Numbered from the stretch's first letter, positions 40,128 to 49,360 are shown. The stretch is 64,000 nucleotides of DNA from an uncultured bacterium (GCA_937981985.1 CALJNB010000014.1:32882-96881), one strand, 5' to 3'. Notes: a model not told the origin generated them from the letters alone. Made by a program: numbers and translations.

Positions 40128-41131
40128 TGAAGACCTGTTTTATTAGTAAGTGAGTTTAGTCTTTTGGACCACTTAGACTTGGGCTTTTTAGAACGGTGCG
40201 GACATAAGATACTAAACCCGTATAGGGATGAATTTACGATCGTCGCGGTTTTTAGGGTTCTAATTTCATCTTCTTGAACAAAGCGTTCGCTTTTGGAAGC
40301 CCAAACTTTTTCTTCGAATTGATTTCTAAATGCTTCGCAGGGGGTACCGTGGATAAATGAATGTTGGAACGCGAAGTTCTGTTTTTGGATCTCGTTCACA
40401 ATCGCATCAAGTCGACGTTTAGAACCGGAAAATCCGATATCTAATGTCGCTTCTCCATCCTTAACCTCACCGTGAGTCCAAGCCGAACGTATTTCCATGT
40501 TTTCTAGAATAGCGGGTAACGATAGAAGAGAGTTGTCTCCGCTTGTGTTGAGGACGAGTTTCTCTTGCACCGGGAAAAGTCCTAAGGTCAAATCTGCAAC
40601 GAAACCATAACGACCAGCTGCGCCAAACCAAAATGAACGTAGATCGGGCCCAGATGATTTTCTTGGAGCGCTTAAATACTGGTAGTCCCCAAGGCGGCTT
40701 AAGCCACGCATTCCCAGGCAATAATTCATAAGAGAACCGTCCCAAAGCGAACGACGGTTCTGAGTGGTTCGCGAAACGATACCGCCCAGCGTTGCCTGAT
40801 CTGGGTAGAGGCGATACGGGAATGTTGAAATCGAGCGCTCTTTTGCGAATCTCTTGAAGTCTCCCCAAGACATTCCAGCTTCTAATTTCGCCAGCATACT
40901 AACTTTGTCAAAATTGAGCACATCGTTCATTTTGCCCAAACGAAGGACTTCGGAATTTTCGTTGATTCGTTTTTTATCGAAGTGTTGCCCCCCACCAATC
41001 GCTACAAATTGCGTATCGTTTTGTAATATCTCCACAATGTCTTTTCCGGATTCAGGCCAATACTCGGCTTTCGGAATAGGGAGGTTCTGTTTCTTATAAA
41101 ACGTTTTGGAAAATCGGGTGTTCCTCTTCAT
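40124..41131 (-). CDS. FAD-binding oxidoreductase, GlcE-like
   Basis: 335 residues from ATG 41131, chosen because it overlaps the previous stop as ATGA and has GAGG upstream; an in-frame ATG 27 bases earlier lies inside the previous gene. VAIGGGQHFDKK and LEAGMSWGDFKRFAKER, then TLGGIVSR and GAAGRYGFVADLTLGL, match the FAD-linked oxidase N-terminal domain. The C-terminal cap is short, as in GlcE. It probably forms a complex with its neighbours. Confidence 0.82.
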   Translation of the reverse strand: MKRNTRFSKTFYKKQNLPIPKAEYWPESGKDIVEILQNDTQFVAIGGGQHFDKKRINENSEVLRLGKMNDVLNFDKVSMLAKLEAGMSWGDFKRFAKERSISTFPYRLYPDQATLGGIVSRTTQNRRSLWDGSLMNYCLGMRGLSRLGDYQYLSAPRKSSGPDLRSFWFGAAGRYGFVADLTLGLFPVQEKLVLNTSGDNSLLSLPAILENMEIRSAWTHGEVKDGEATLDIGFSGSKRRLDAIVNEIQKQNFAFQHSFIHGTPCEAFRNQFEEKVWASKSERFVQEDEIRTLKTATIVNSSLYGFSILCPHRSKKPKSKWSKRLNSLTNKTGLQ

Positions 41132-42708
41132 AACGCCTCTCGATCGATTTTTGACCATGCATCGACGCCATCTCTATTGCTCCATACTTTTCCTGGATTC
41201 AGAATCTCGTGCGGATCGAAGGTCGATTTTAGAAGGTCGAATAAGGGACGCCCTCCGGGATGGTCGTACTTGGTAAACCCAGACTTCGACACACCTACCC
41301 CATGATGATGGGCTACACTTGCGCCGGAATTTCGCACAGCATTGAGCGCAAGATCCCAAGTCTCTTGGTAGGCTTCTAAGGTATTATCTAAACCGTCCGC
41401 ATAACCGAGGAATGTAAAATAAATAGAACAACCATGTTCATAGGCGTGGCTAAAATGCGCCATGATAAAGACCCGAGGAGACATCGCTTTTCGAACGTTC
41501 CGGTAAAGACGCTCCAAATTTGTCCAGGACGTCGAAATTTCCATAGTGTCGACAAAGGTGCCCGCGACATACATCGCGGATTGTTTAAATGACACGTCCA
41601 TTCTATGTTCTAACCAATGATGACCCGGACCAGAACCGAGATCTATGCCCCGCGCGCCAAGAAGTTCGAACGCTTCGTCGGCTTCAGCTTTTGCGATTGA
41701 AGTTGACCCCTCAAATCCAATAATCAATAAACATTCTGCGGGTAGTGCATCGACCATTGTGTTGAGCACAAGAGGAGCCCCAAGCACACGCCCCATAATG
41801 GCCTTGGAAATTGCCGTCGCGTTATTACGAACTTGTGACGCGGTCTGAGAAGGAAGAAAGCCTTCTATCTTTTCGATAAGTTTTGACGACGTACTTGATT
41901 TAGAACGCCCCGCTTTTCGCTTGGCTATAAGAGAGTCAAATTCGTCATAAAGTCGAAGGACTGTTGGACGGAGTCCGGATTGAATGACGCGTCGCATCGC
42001 ATCGATCGCAGACGGTATGTCATTGAATTCGAACCCTCGATAATAATGCTGCCTGGGTTTTTCTTCGATTCGCAATGTGGCCTCGGTGATAAATCCCAAG
42101 GTTCCCTCCGAACCCACAAAGGATTGAAGGACATCAATCTCATCATTGCCTGTCGTAAAAATTTCGCCCTCGCCGCTGACCAGCCGAACCGACTCAACCA
42201 TATCTTCAATTTTGCCATATCGTGTGGAGAATTGTCCGGCACTACGTCCAGCCAAATACCCCCCCAAAGTCGAACAGTACAATGAGGACGGGAAATGTCC
42301 TAAAGTGAGTCCTTGACGCTGAAGTTCAGTTTCCAAATTCATCCCAATGATACCGACCTCAGAATGGAGCATGTGATTTTTCTTATCGACCTTCAGGATC
42401 TTATTGAAGTGCTTCATATCCACGACCACACCTTGGGGATCACCCAAGGTTCCGCCACAAACTCCCGAGCCTGCACCGAAGGGAACCAGAGGCGTCTTGG
42501 TTTTAATCGCCCATTTAACAATGTTCGAAACTTGCTTTTCGGTTCGTGGTTGGACGACTGCGGCTGGCAAATTCGGAGTAATGATTTGTCCGCGGCTCAG
42601 AATCAAATTTCGAGGCCAACAATCTGCGTTGTAAGCGATTCGATCTGGAAAGGAAGTGAGGACGGACTCTTTTCCGACAATTTTTTCTAAACTGGTGAGA
42701 TCTTTCAT
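41128..42708 (-). CDS. FAD-linked oxidase resembling alkylglycerone-phosphate synthase
   Basis: 526 residues. The FAD-binding N-domain has VPFGAGSGVCGG. LGHFPSSLYCSTLGGYLA followed by RSAGQFSTRYGKIEDMV matches alkyl-DHAP synthases closely. Downstream, DTMEISTSW, MAHFSHAYEHGCSIYFTF and SVAHHHGVGVSK are also AGPS-type, including the His run of the active site. AGPS makes the ether bond in ether lipids; D-lactate/glycolate oxidases are relatives. It opens an operon whose order (GlcD-like, GlcE-like, GlcF-like, lipid kinase) fits either oxidation of a hydroxyacid or lipid synthesis. The resemblance favours lipids but does not prove it. Confidence 0.85.
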   Translation of the reverse strand: MKDLTSLEKIVGKESVLTSFPDRIAYNADCWPRNLILSRGQIITPNLPAAVVQPRTEKQVSNIVKWAIKTKTPLVPFGAGSGVCGGTLGDPQGVVVDMKHFNKILKVDKKNHMLHSEVGIIGMNLETELQRQGLTLGHFPSSLYCSTLGGYLAGRSAGQFSTRYGKIEDMVESVRLVSGEGEIFTTGNDEIDVLQSFVGSEGTLGFITEATLRIEEKPRQHYYRGFEFNDIPSAIDAMRRVIQSGLRPTVLRLYDEFDSLIAKRKAGRSKSSTSSKLIEKIEGFLPSQTASQVRNNATAISKAIMGRVLGAPLVLNTMVDALPAECLLIIGFEGSTSIAKAEADEAFELLGARGIDLGSGPGHHWLEHRMDVSFKQSAMYVAGTFVDTMEISTSWTNLERLYRNVRKAMSPRVFIMAHFSHAYEHGCSIYFTFLGYADGLDNTLEAYQETWDLALNAVRNSGASVAHHHGVGVSKSGFTKYDHPGGRPLFDLLKSTFDPHEILNPGKVWSNRDGVDAWSKIDREAL

Positions 42709-42854
42709 TCGAAGCCGATCGTTTGCGCCGGCAACTCTAAGGAGCTCGACTTTGGAATAGAATACGCGTATTTTAACCTAAGAATTTGAATTTGCTCAAC
42801 CCTCAATTCCTCGTCTTTCTTAGACATTCGGGCGAGCGCCTATTTCCGAAAGAC

Positions 42855-44732
42855 CTATTTTTTACTGAGATTCTTTTCTTGCTGCTTTCGATAGATCGCG
42901 TTGACGCCAGAACGCCACGTTAAGGCTGAGGCTTTCCACTCTTCCACCGAGGTTGTGTCAATTAGATTCTTTCGTTCTAGCGGATCGTGTTTCAAGTTAT
43001 AAAACTCATCCTTATCAATTCCGAATCGATAGATATATTTTTCGTCTCCTTTAAGCGCCGCCATGCATTTTCGATCGTAGAAGCAATGGACGAACAGCAT
43101 TCTATCTTCTTCAAGGTTTCGAATATCCTGTCCCGGGAAAACGCCTCCGACGGGTTCTAAATTCATCATAGCTAAAACGGTCGGGACGATATCGAGGTGA
43201 CTGGTAATGTTACTGATTTTCTTTCCCCCCCTAAATGATCCAGCATGATGGATGAGGAAGGGAATATGTATGCCTTCTTCCCAAATGACAGCATCGTGGT
43301 GATAGAGTCCATGTTCTCCGAATCCTTCACCGTGGTCTCCAACTATTACGAAGATCGTGTTTTCGTAAAGTCCTTCCTCTTTGAATATATCAAATACGTT
43401 TGATACGAAGCGATCTACGTAATGAACGGCATTAAGGTATTTATTATATTTTTCGTTGGGGTCATAGTTTTCGAACCCGTATGTATGCGGCGGATCGTAA
43501 TCGTGATGTGGGGTCAGCGTGAGGTAGGTTAAAAATAAGGGGCCGTTTTTGCGCTCTTTTCTCAACCAGTCACGACTGGGTTCTAATAGAATATTATCTT
43601 CATAACCGAAAATGTTAACAACTTTAAATCCCTCGGTGGGTAATTTTTCTTGGGGAACAAATGAATCATACCCCATGTTCTTCATGTGTTGGGGGCGGTT
43701 TTCAAATCGGCCTATCGCAGGTTGGAAGAAGGCGGATTGATAACCTTTTTCTTTTAAAAGCATGGCCAGACAGTTCGCCGGAAGTGCGCCTTCCATGGCT
43801 TCGATGATCGGCATTAGCGGACTTGGTGGAATTCCGCAAAGCGCTGACGTTAGTGCTTTACTTGTATGCGGTACGACCGGATATGCTCGCTCCATCCATA
43901 AGCTTTCCTTTGAAAGCTGTTTTAGGAAAGGCGTGGTCGTCATGGCAGGATTATGTAGAGAAGTCGCCGATGCGCGAGTTGATTCCAGAAGTATAATAAC
44001 GACATTTGTATCCGACGTACCCACTAACTTCGTGTCGGTGGTCTCGAAGAGGTCTGTTGCAGGCGGAGGATATTGGTCTTCTTCCTCCGAGGGAATCGAA
44101 GTAGCGGCTACGAAGAGGGTGGCATTCGTAGCATACGCTGGAATGTTAGGTCGTTGGAGATAGGCTAGCGCCAGGAGTGTAATCAAGACGATAAGGAAAA
44201 CGACGATGCTGGTCTTCGAACTCGACGGTCCGGGTCGGTAGATCCGCGAGCTCCAGAATCGTGAAAAAATAATTGGGATGCTGATGAAAGCCATCAAAAG
44301 TATGACGAGAGTCGCGCTTAGCCATAAGGGAGTCTCACTTCCAGCAACCCAGCGAACCTCGCGTAGGTTTTTCAGTGCGTAATAAATTAGATTGAAGTCT
44401 AAAGTGGAGCCAGAAACAACGGCGAATCTACACGCTACTATCTCCAAACCACCTATGAGTATAGCGACGGCCGTCGATGCAAAAAGAAAAATTTTATGGG
44501 CTAAATGAGAAGCGTTGCGCAACAAAAAGATAATAACTAAGCCGACGATGAGGATTGTCAGCAGGAGAATAATATCAGAGACGTAGACTCCAGTTCCCAT
44601 GACTCCGAACGCCACGGTTTGGTATTGTATTTTGATGACCCGCATCAAAATAATCAGGATGGAAAGCATGGTCCAGGTCCCACAAACAAAAGCAAAGGAA
44701 GTGCTCCGGATCGTTTTTACATATGCCAACAT
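42855..44732 (-). CDS. LtaS-like membrane sulfatase/phosphoglycerol transferase family protein
   Basis: 625 residues. Five membrane helices in the first 190 residues are followed by a periplasmic alkaline-phosphatase-type domain. Metal ligands and nucleophile can be placed by comparison with LtaS: Glu in IILLESTRA, Thr in VVPHTSKA (no sulfatase Cys/Ser-x-Pro-x-Arg), and Asp-His in VGDHGEGFGEHG. Such enzymes transfer phosphoglycerol or phosphoethanolamine to envelope glycans or lipids. The donor and acceptor here are unknown. Confidence 0.85.
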   Translation of the reverse strand: MLAYVKTIRSTSFAFVCGTWTMLSILIILMRVIKIQYQTVAFGVMGTGVYVSDIILLLTILIVGLVIIFLLRNASHLAHKIFLFASTAVAILIGGLEIVACRFAVVSGSTLDFNLIYYALKNLREVRWVAGSETPLWLSATLVILLMAFISIPIIFSRFWSSRIYRPGPSSSKTSIVVFLIVLITLLALAYLQRPNIPAYATNATLFVAATSIPSEEEDQYPPPATDLFETTDTKLVGTSDTNVVIILLESTRASATSLHNPAMTTTPFLKQLSKESLWMERAYPVVPHTSKALTSALCGIPPSPLMPIIEAMEGALPANCLAMLLKEKGYQSAFFQPAIGRFENRPQHMKNMGYDSFVPQEKLPTEGFKVVNIFGYEDNILLEPSRDWLRKERKNGPLFLTYLTLTPHHDYDPPHTYGFENYDPNEKYNKYLNAVHYVDRFVSNVFDIFKEEGLYENTIFVIVGDHGEGFGEHGLYHHDAVIWEEGIHIPFLIHHAGSFRGGKKISNITSHLDIVPTVLAMMNLEPVGGVFPGQDIRNLEEDRMLFVHCFYDRKCMAALKGDEKYIYRFGIDKDEFYNLKHDPLERKNLIDTTSVEEWKASALTWRSGVNAIYRKQQEKNLSKK

Positions 44733-44879
44733 AGGTGTCCTGGTTTCTCACAAAAAGTCGGATACCGTTTAAGTTTTATTAAATCAATATCGTGACGAGA
44801 TTGACGCGGCAGCTTTTATTCTCGCCCCATAAATAAAAAAAACGTTGAATCTATTTAATTATCCATGTATTCATGAACT

Positions 44880-45215
44880 ATGGAACAAATGAACGCTATA
44901 AAAATGCTCTCCGCAATTGCCCACGATGGTAGATTGACATTATTTAAACGTCTTATTGAAAAAGGGGTAGAAGGTGAACTCGCTGGAGATCTCGGACGTT
45001 TTGCGAAGGTACGACCGACCACCACATCGGCACAATTATTGGTGCTTAGCAACGCCGGTCTCATTCGTTCGCAAAGAGAGGGACGCAAAATAAGGTATTT
45101 TGCCCAGTATAATAATGTATCTAACTTGCTTAATTTTCTCATATCAGATTGTTGCGGAAGCGAGTTTGAGATGTGTTGTACGGCTTGTGGAGTAACCACA
45201 AAGGAGCTTTCGTGA
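44880..45215 (+). CDS. ArsR-family transcriptional regulator
   Basis: 111 residues. The winged helix-turn-helix matches ArsR/SmtB proteins (LSAIAHDGRLTLFKRLIEKG, RPTTTSAQLLVLSNAGLIRSQREGRKIRYFAQY). The C-terminus has five Cys (DCCGSEFEMCCTACG), which could sense a metal or thiol-reactive compound. Its stop overlaps the GTG of the next gene as GTGA, so it probably regulates that gene and itself. Its start lies about 150 bp from the divergent LtaS-like gene. Confidence 0.9.
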   Translation: MEQMNAIKMLSAIAHDGRLTLFKRLIEKGVEGELAGDLGRFAKVRPTTTSAQLLVLSNAGLIRSQREGRKIRYFAQYNNVSNLLNFLISDCCGSEFEMCCTACGVTTKELS

Positions 45216-46501
45216 ACTCAGAAGATCTCCAGTACTGTAATTTTGGAAACATCGAGGAGATGAATAGAACTTGTTTTTGCCTTCCAGTCGAACGCGCGTT
45301 AATCGACGCGTCGATTCTTAGGCAAACTACTATTCCCGAGATATCCAATATTCTAAGCGAGCGTCGACACTTATTTGCCAATACATCAGTGTTTATTTCA
45401 GTTGATAATGTCGCGCAGATGAAACAACAAATCGATGCGTTCGAGGCTCTTGCGTTGTTGGACAGCTATCAAACAGAGGTCTTGGATGATTTAGACGAGA
45501 TACATTCTCGAAAACCAGATTCACGAGGGCTCTTTATGGGATACGATTTCCATATTACCCCCGAAGGCCCACGGTTGATTGAGGTCAATACAAATGCTGG
45601 CGGTGGATTTTTGGTGGACCAGCTTCGGCAGGCCCTCCAAACCATTCATGCGGTGGCACCGGATCTACCTTCGAATCATGCTGACATCTTTATCGATATG
45701 TTTGTCAACGAATGGCTAGCCTCCGGGAGGGAGGGCGTTCCAAACACTATCGCCATTGTCGACCAAAATCCCGCTGACCAGTACTTATTTCCAGACATGT
45801 TACTCGCCCAGGAGTATTTATCAGATCGAGGAATCGAAACTTTTATTTGTGATTCCAATGAACTCACTTTTAAAGATGGACAGCTGTATCTCGCCGACCG
45901 AATCATCGATATGGTTTATAATCGTTTGACGGACTTTAGTCTCGATCATGCTTCGAGTCGGGCACTACGTGAGGCATTCCTCCAAGATGCGATTGTGCTC
46001 AGTCCTTCTCCTAGACATCATGCGCTCTATGCAAATAAGAAAAACTTAACGGGATTGGGTGAGGTGAAATTACGAAGTTTAGGATTGTCCGAGGAACATA
46101 TTTTCGCTTTAGCTGATGTCCCACAGACTTTCGATTTGACGCCCGACAATGCCAATGAATTTTGGGCACAACGTAAGCAATATTTCTTTAAGCCTACTTC
46201 CGGATTTGGAGGTAAGGCAACTTATCGCGGCGCAAAAATAACGAAGCGCGTCTGGGAGGAAATTAGTAAAGGTGGTTACATTGCTCAACGATTCATTCCG
46301 CCCACGACGCGCGCTATAAAAGTACACCGACGAGCCAATGGAACCGATGAAGAGTCAAAGCATCTAAAATACGACCTTCGTGTTTATACTTACGCCGGCG
46401 AGCCTTTGCTGATGGCTGCGAGAGTCTATCAGGGGCAGACGACGAATTTTCGCACCGCTGGTGGCGGATTTGCGACGGTATTTACGATCGAAGAATCCTA
46501 A
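45212..46501 (+). CDS. ATP-grasp-like protein of unknown function
   Basis: 429 residues from GTG 45212, which has AAGGAG six bases upstream and overlaps the regulator's stop; a longer frame from 45173 lacks this. YFFKPTSGFGGKATYRGAKI, then YIAQRFIPPTTRAI and LKYDLRVYTYAGEPLLMAARVYQG, resemble the nucleotide-binding and metal-binding strands of ATP-grasp ligases. An earlier segment LIEVNTNAGGGFL is also conserved-looking. ATP-grasp enzymes join carboxylates to amines or thiols. Coupling to an ArsR regulator suggests a stress-induced product. Identity of substrate unknown. Confidence 0.65.
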   Translation: MNSEDLQYCNFGNIEEMNRTCFCLPVERALIDASILRQTTIPEISNILSERRHLFANTSVFISVDNVAQMKQQIDAFEALALLDSYQTEVLDDLDEIHSRKPDSRGLFMGYDFHITPEGPRLIEVNTNAGGGFLVDQLRQALQTIHAVAPDLPSNHADIFIDMFVNEWLASGREGVPNTIAIVDQNPADQYLFPDMLLAQEYLSDRGIETFICDSNELTFKDGQLYLADRIIDMVYNRLTDFSLDHASSRALREAFLQDAIVLSPSPRHHALYANKKNLTGLGEVKLRSLGLSEEHIFALADVPQTFDLTPDNANEFWAQRKQYFFKPTSGFGGKATYRGAKITKRVWEEISKGGYIAQRFIPPTTRAIKVHRRANGTDEESKHLKYDLRVYTYAGEPLLMAARVYQGQTTNFRTAGGGFATVFTIEES

Positions 46502-46679
46502 ACAACGCAAAAAACGATCTTGTTTCGTATGCAAAATCCGCGTTTTTAGGCAGTTGTACCTCATGAATGGTGGGAGATTACTCCAAAATTAGAACGAAAA
46601 CAGACGGATTACCCATGATGCATCCTGGCACCGATATTGCGAAGACCCGAATCAACTTCCTTTAACTGAAGGTATTTTG

Positions 46680-47894
46680 ATGAAGTTATTTGGTTATATT
46701 TTAATTACAGTTCTTATTTCTCTACCCGGTGTGTCGTTCGCACAATCACCTATCGAGAAAGACCCACTCACAGAAACAGCTCCTATCGAAAAGGTTGAGC
46801 CAAAAGAAACGAAAGCGGATGTCAAGGAGCCGGAGACAGTCGAGTTACTCGAGATGACTAAATCACCAGGCCTATCTTTAGATATGAAGTCGGCACCAAA
46901 CACCGTAGCAGAACGTCCCGTAAACGAAATCAAGAAAGAGTCCAGCATGGGAAAGGTAATTGCGATAGATGAGGACGAATTCGTAATCGACTTAGGTTCC
47001 AACGATGGCCTAAAAGAGTCGGAGACGGTCGAGTTTTTCAAAATACGAAAAAAAGGATTTGGGGATGAGGAGGTCACTGTCCTCGATCCCATTACCTTGG
47101 GGCAGGTGCTTGAGGTCACGAAGAAGCACGCTCGTGTCCGTATTCCCATGAATGTGGACGTCCCAATCGGCTCGGCTGTCATGAAAGTAGATCGACTTTA
47201 TACCGACAACGCGCTCCATCGATCCAAAGTTAGCGGGACTGAATTGGGGCTAACTGTTCGACCTTTTATCCCGCTCGACACATTGGGAATCGGCGCCGTT
47301 ATCGATTTTGAAGCGACTCATCGATTTGAAAACATGCCACTTTCATTAGGGTTGGTTTTTTCTCCTGTAGCATTCGCAATAACGGATAGGGGCCAACCGA
47401 ATTTTATGACCTTTTACGGCCAGGCTTCTTACGACACTAAATATTTTGAGATCGGTCTTGGCTTAGGAGGAGCAAAGAAATCGGATTTTGGATTCGCAGC
47501 GACGCAATTTCTTCGAGTTGGAACTCACGATGGACTCAACTTCAAGCTTACGACCTACTTGATCGGCATCGAAAAATTTGAATTTCAGGGTCTAAAATTG
47601 TCGGGTCAACTCCCTGTTCATGCTTTGGTAAAGAACTCATGGCTGATCGGACGAATGAGCTTTCAGGGTGAGGATCACAACGGTCTCGGTTACGCTGAAG
47701 TCGGTGTACGCACACTTGTTAAGGGACGAGGAACTTCCGGGAGCGTTTTCCTTACTCCGTTCATCGGCGCCGTGGGAATTACCGAGACGGTTCCGGGCAC
47801 AGAAGAACAATGTGAATATCTAGCGAGTGACTGTAAGGTTGACCAGAAGTTCGCCGGACCCAGTGTTGGGCTCAGTATCGAATGGCGTCCCTAA
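46680..47894 (+). CDS. secreted outer-membrane-like protein
   Basis: 404 residues from ATG 46680 (GAAGG upstream). A signal peptide ends near SFAQS, followed by a Glu/Lys/Thr-rich segment. Residues about 92-170 have a FlgT-C-like pattern (GKVIAIDEDEFVIDLGSNDGL, IGSAVMKV). The remaining 200 residues are rich in alternating hydrophobic/polar strands with Gly and aromatic residues, ending LSIEWRP, consistent with a small beta-barrel. No specific function recognised. Confidence 0.7.
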   Translation: MKLFGYILITVLISLPGVSFAQSPIEKDPLTETAPIEKVEPKETKADVKEPETVELLEMTKSPGLSLDMKSAPNTVAERPVNEIKKESSMGKVIAIDEDEFVIDLGSNDGLKESETVEFFKIRKKGFGDEEVTVLDPITLGQVLEVTKKHARVRIPMNVDVPIGSAVMKVDRLYTDNALHRSKVSGTELGLTVRPFIPLDTLGIGAVIDFEATHRFENMPLSLGLVFSPVAFAITDRGQPNFMTFYGQASYDTKYFEIGLGLGGAKKSDFGFAATQFLRVGTHDGLNFKLTTYLIGIEKFEFQGLKLSGQLPVHALVKNSWLIGRMSFQGEDHNGLGYAEVGVRTLVKGRGTSGSVFLTPFIGAVGITETVPGTEEQCEYLASDCKVDQKFAGPSVGLSIEWRP

Positions 47895-48288
47895 TTATTT
47901 TCAGGTCTTCAACTTTCCGACCAAGTTGGCGTTGTAGGGATAATACAGCCTGTAATCTCCGTATCTTTGATTCACTTTGAGTTCGACTACGGCACTTAGA
48001 ATCCCCGTCTTTGAATTCCTAGAAACTAGAACGGGGTATTTTCGCATTTAGAACATGTGCGCGTGTCGAAAGCGAATCAAACGAAACCCAAAAAATCACA
48101 CTTAATACAAGAAATAAAGAAAATGAGTTGAAAAGGGGAATCCCCTTCTATATAAAACGGTCGTTCGTTTTTAATGGATTCACGTTCAGATGTTCCTGCT
48201 TCGATTAGAATGAACATCATTTATTGACCCCAGAGGAAATGCGTTAATTTCCCAATGTTTTAAAATTTCGTTTATTTGGAGTATTATT
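47895..48288 (+). other. 394-bp non-coding region before the lipoprotein cluster
   Basis: It contains CCCCGT/ACGGGG complementarity (near 48003-48040), which may end the upstream transcript. A strong promoter with an embedded palindrome (separate entry) follows. The leader of about 125 nt has the hairpin GATGTTC (48189-48195) / GAACATC (48212-48218). No gene seen. Confidence 0.6.
48128..48156 (+). promoter_or_regulatory. sigma-70 promoter with palindromic operator in the spacer
   Basis: TTGAAA (48128-48133), exactly 17 bp, TATAAA (48151-48156). The spacer is occupied by the perfect inverted repeat AAGGGG-AAT-CCCCTT (48133-48147), in the position where a dimeric repressor or a MerR-type activator would sit. 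It points to the first TTG-start lipoprotein. The half-sequence AATCCCCTTC recurs at 49255-49264 before the second paralogue, but without a matching left half. Confidence 0.6.
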
Positions 48289-49059
48289 TTGAATGTAAAA
48301 AAATTATTAACCCTTCTCGTTGTTGTTTCCTTTTTTTCTTTTTCTCCCGCTTGCGGTGAGGTCCACGACGATACGCTCAATGAAGAGCACGAAGTCGAAC
48401 TCACCCAAGAAGACTATGAAGCGCTTGCGCTTGAAGAATTTGAAGTCGATCTAGATGCGCTTATTGCGCTTGATGAAGAAATCAAAAGACATGATGCGAA
48501 AGCTGATGTTCACGCTAGTGGTATGGTGGCGATCGCAGCCCGAAATCTTGGAAACGTACAAAACGGTGTGCGTACGGTTGAAATTGCCCGCGGCATTTTC
48601 GCGGTGGCACGTTGGGCACTTATCGGTGTTCAAGTAGCTGCCCTTGCAAACCCTGTCGCGATCGGTGGAATTCTGATTGCTGGAGCGGTAGGTGCTGCGA
48701 TTTGGTACGCGAACAAGAAAGCCCAAGAGGCACGATCCGGCTCAAACGGTCAAACTAAATGGAGAACATGGAATGGCGTTACGAAAAGGCAAAGATGTTC
48801 AGATCATAACTACAACCTCCTTCGTGATCGTTATAAGAATGTCTGCGGACTTTGGTCTCGATGTCCGGCAAATATGAGCTGCAGTGTAGCATCTGAACAC
48901 CTGATGCGTGCCCAACAATGCGTCGCTGCTCGGAAAAGATTTAATCAAGCCTGTTTCAACAATGTTGGCGATCCAGGACACGATGAAACGCTCAGAAACG
49001 CAGAAAGAAACGTACAAAATTGTTTTAACCGCGTTCGTAATACATGTCGGGCTTGGTAA
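48289..49059 (+). CDS. TTG-start lipoprotein paralogue A with eight-cysteine C-terminal domain
   Basis: 256 residues starting at TTG, with GGAG seven bases upstream; no in-frame ATG is available. The signal ends S-P-A-C22 followed by Gly, predicting an outer-membrane lipoprotein. Residues 25-75 are acidic (TQEDYEALALEEFEVDLDAL). Residues about 83-150 form a long hydrophobic stretch with glycine-zipper character (NPVAIGGILIAGAVGAAIWYA). After TWNGVTKR comes a domain with eight Cys and the motif DPGHD. It resembles, from memory, Cys-rich domains at the C-termini of polymorphic toxins (Pfam 'Novel toxin 16' type). Three paralogues lie within 6 kb. Toxin or surface role is inferred; no immunity gene seen. 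Confidence 0.85.
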   Translation: MNVKKLLTLLVVVSFFSFSPACGEVHDDTLNEEHEVELTQEDYEALALEEFEVDLDALIALDEEIKRHDAKADVHASGMVAIAARNLGNVQNGVRTVEIARGIFAVARWALIGVQVAALANPVAIGGILIAGAVGAAIWYANKKAQEARSGSNGQTKWRTWNGVTKRQRCSDHNYNLLRDRYKNVCGLWSRCPANMSCSVASEHLMRAQQCVAARKRFNQACFNNVGDPGHDETLRNAERNVQNCFNRVRNTCRAW

Positions 49060-49360
49060 AATCATATAATTTCGCCTGTTCAATCCTCGCCCGAATTTGA
49101 ACCGTAAAAATCGTTCCCCTCATAAGAATCGTGTCTGACGCGTTCGAGCTTGACTTTTTCGCATCGGCTCCCAGAAGCGGCAACTCCAGTTACCGGCTCC
49201 TGCAAGGAGTATTTCCAGCTGAATCTGCGAGGAAGGTCGCGTTTTCATTGGCTAAATCCCCTTCGAGAACAAAGTTAAGGTGTTTGGCATTAATCTTGCT
49301 TTGCGTGGGGCCCGTGCCGGACTGGTTAGTTTCGTCACTATTTTTACATGGAGTACTATT
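49060..49360 (+). other. 301-bp gap between lipoprotein paralogues A and B
   Basis: No gene and no clear terminator or promoter. The decamer AATCCCCTTC (49255-49264) repeats the right half of the operator-like palindrome upstream of paralogue A. The right end carries ATGGAGTACTATT before the TTG start, nearly identical to the leader of paralogue A. Confidence 0.45.
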
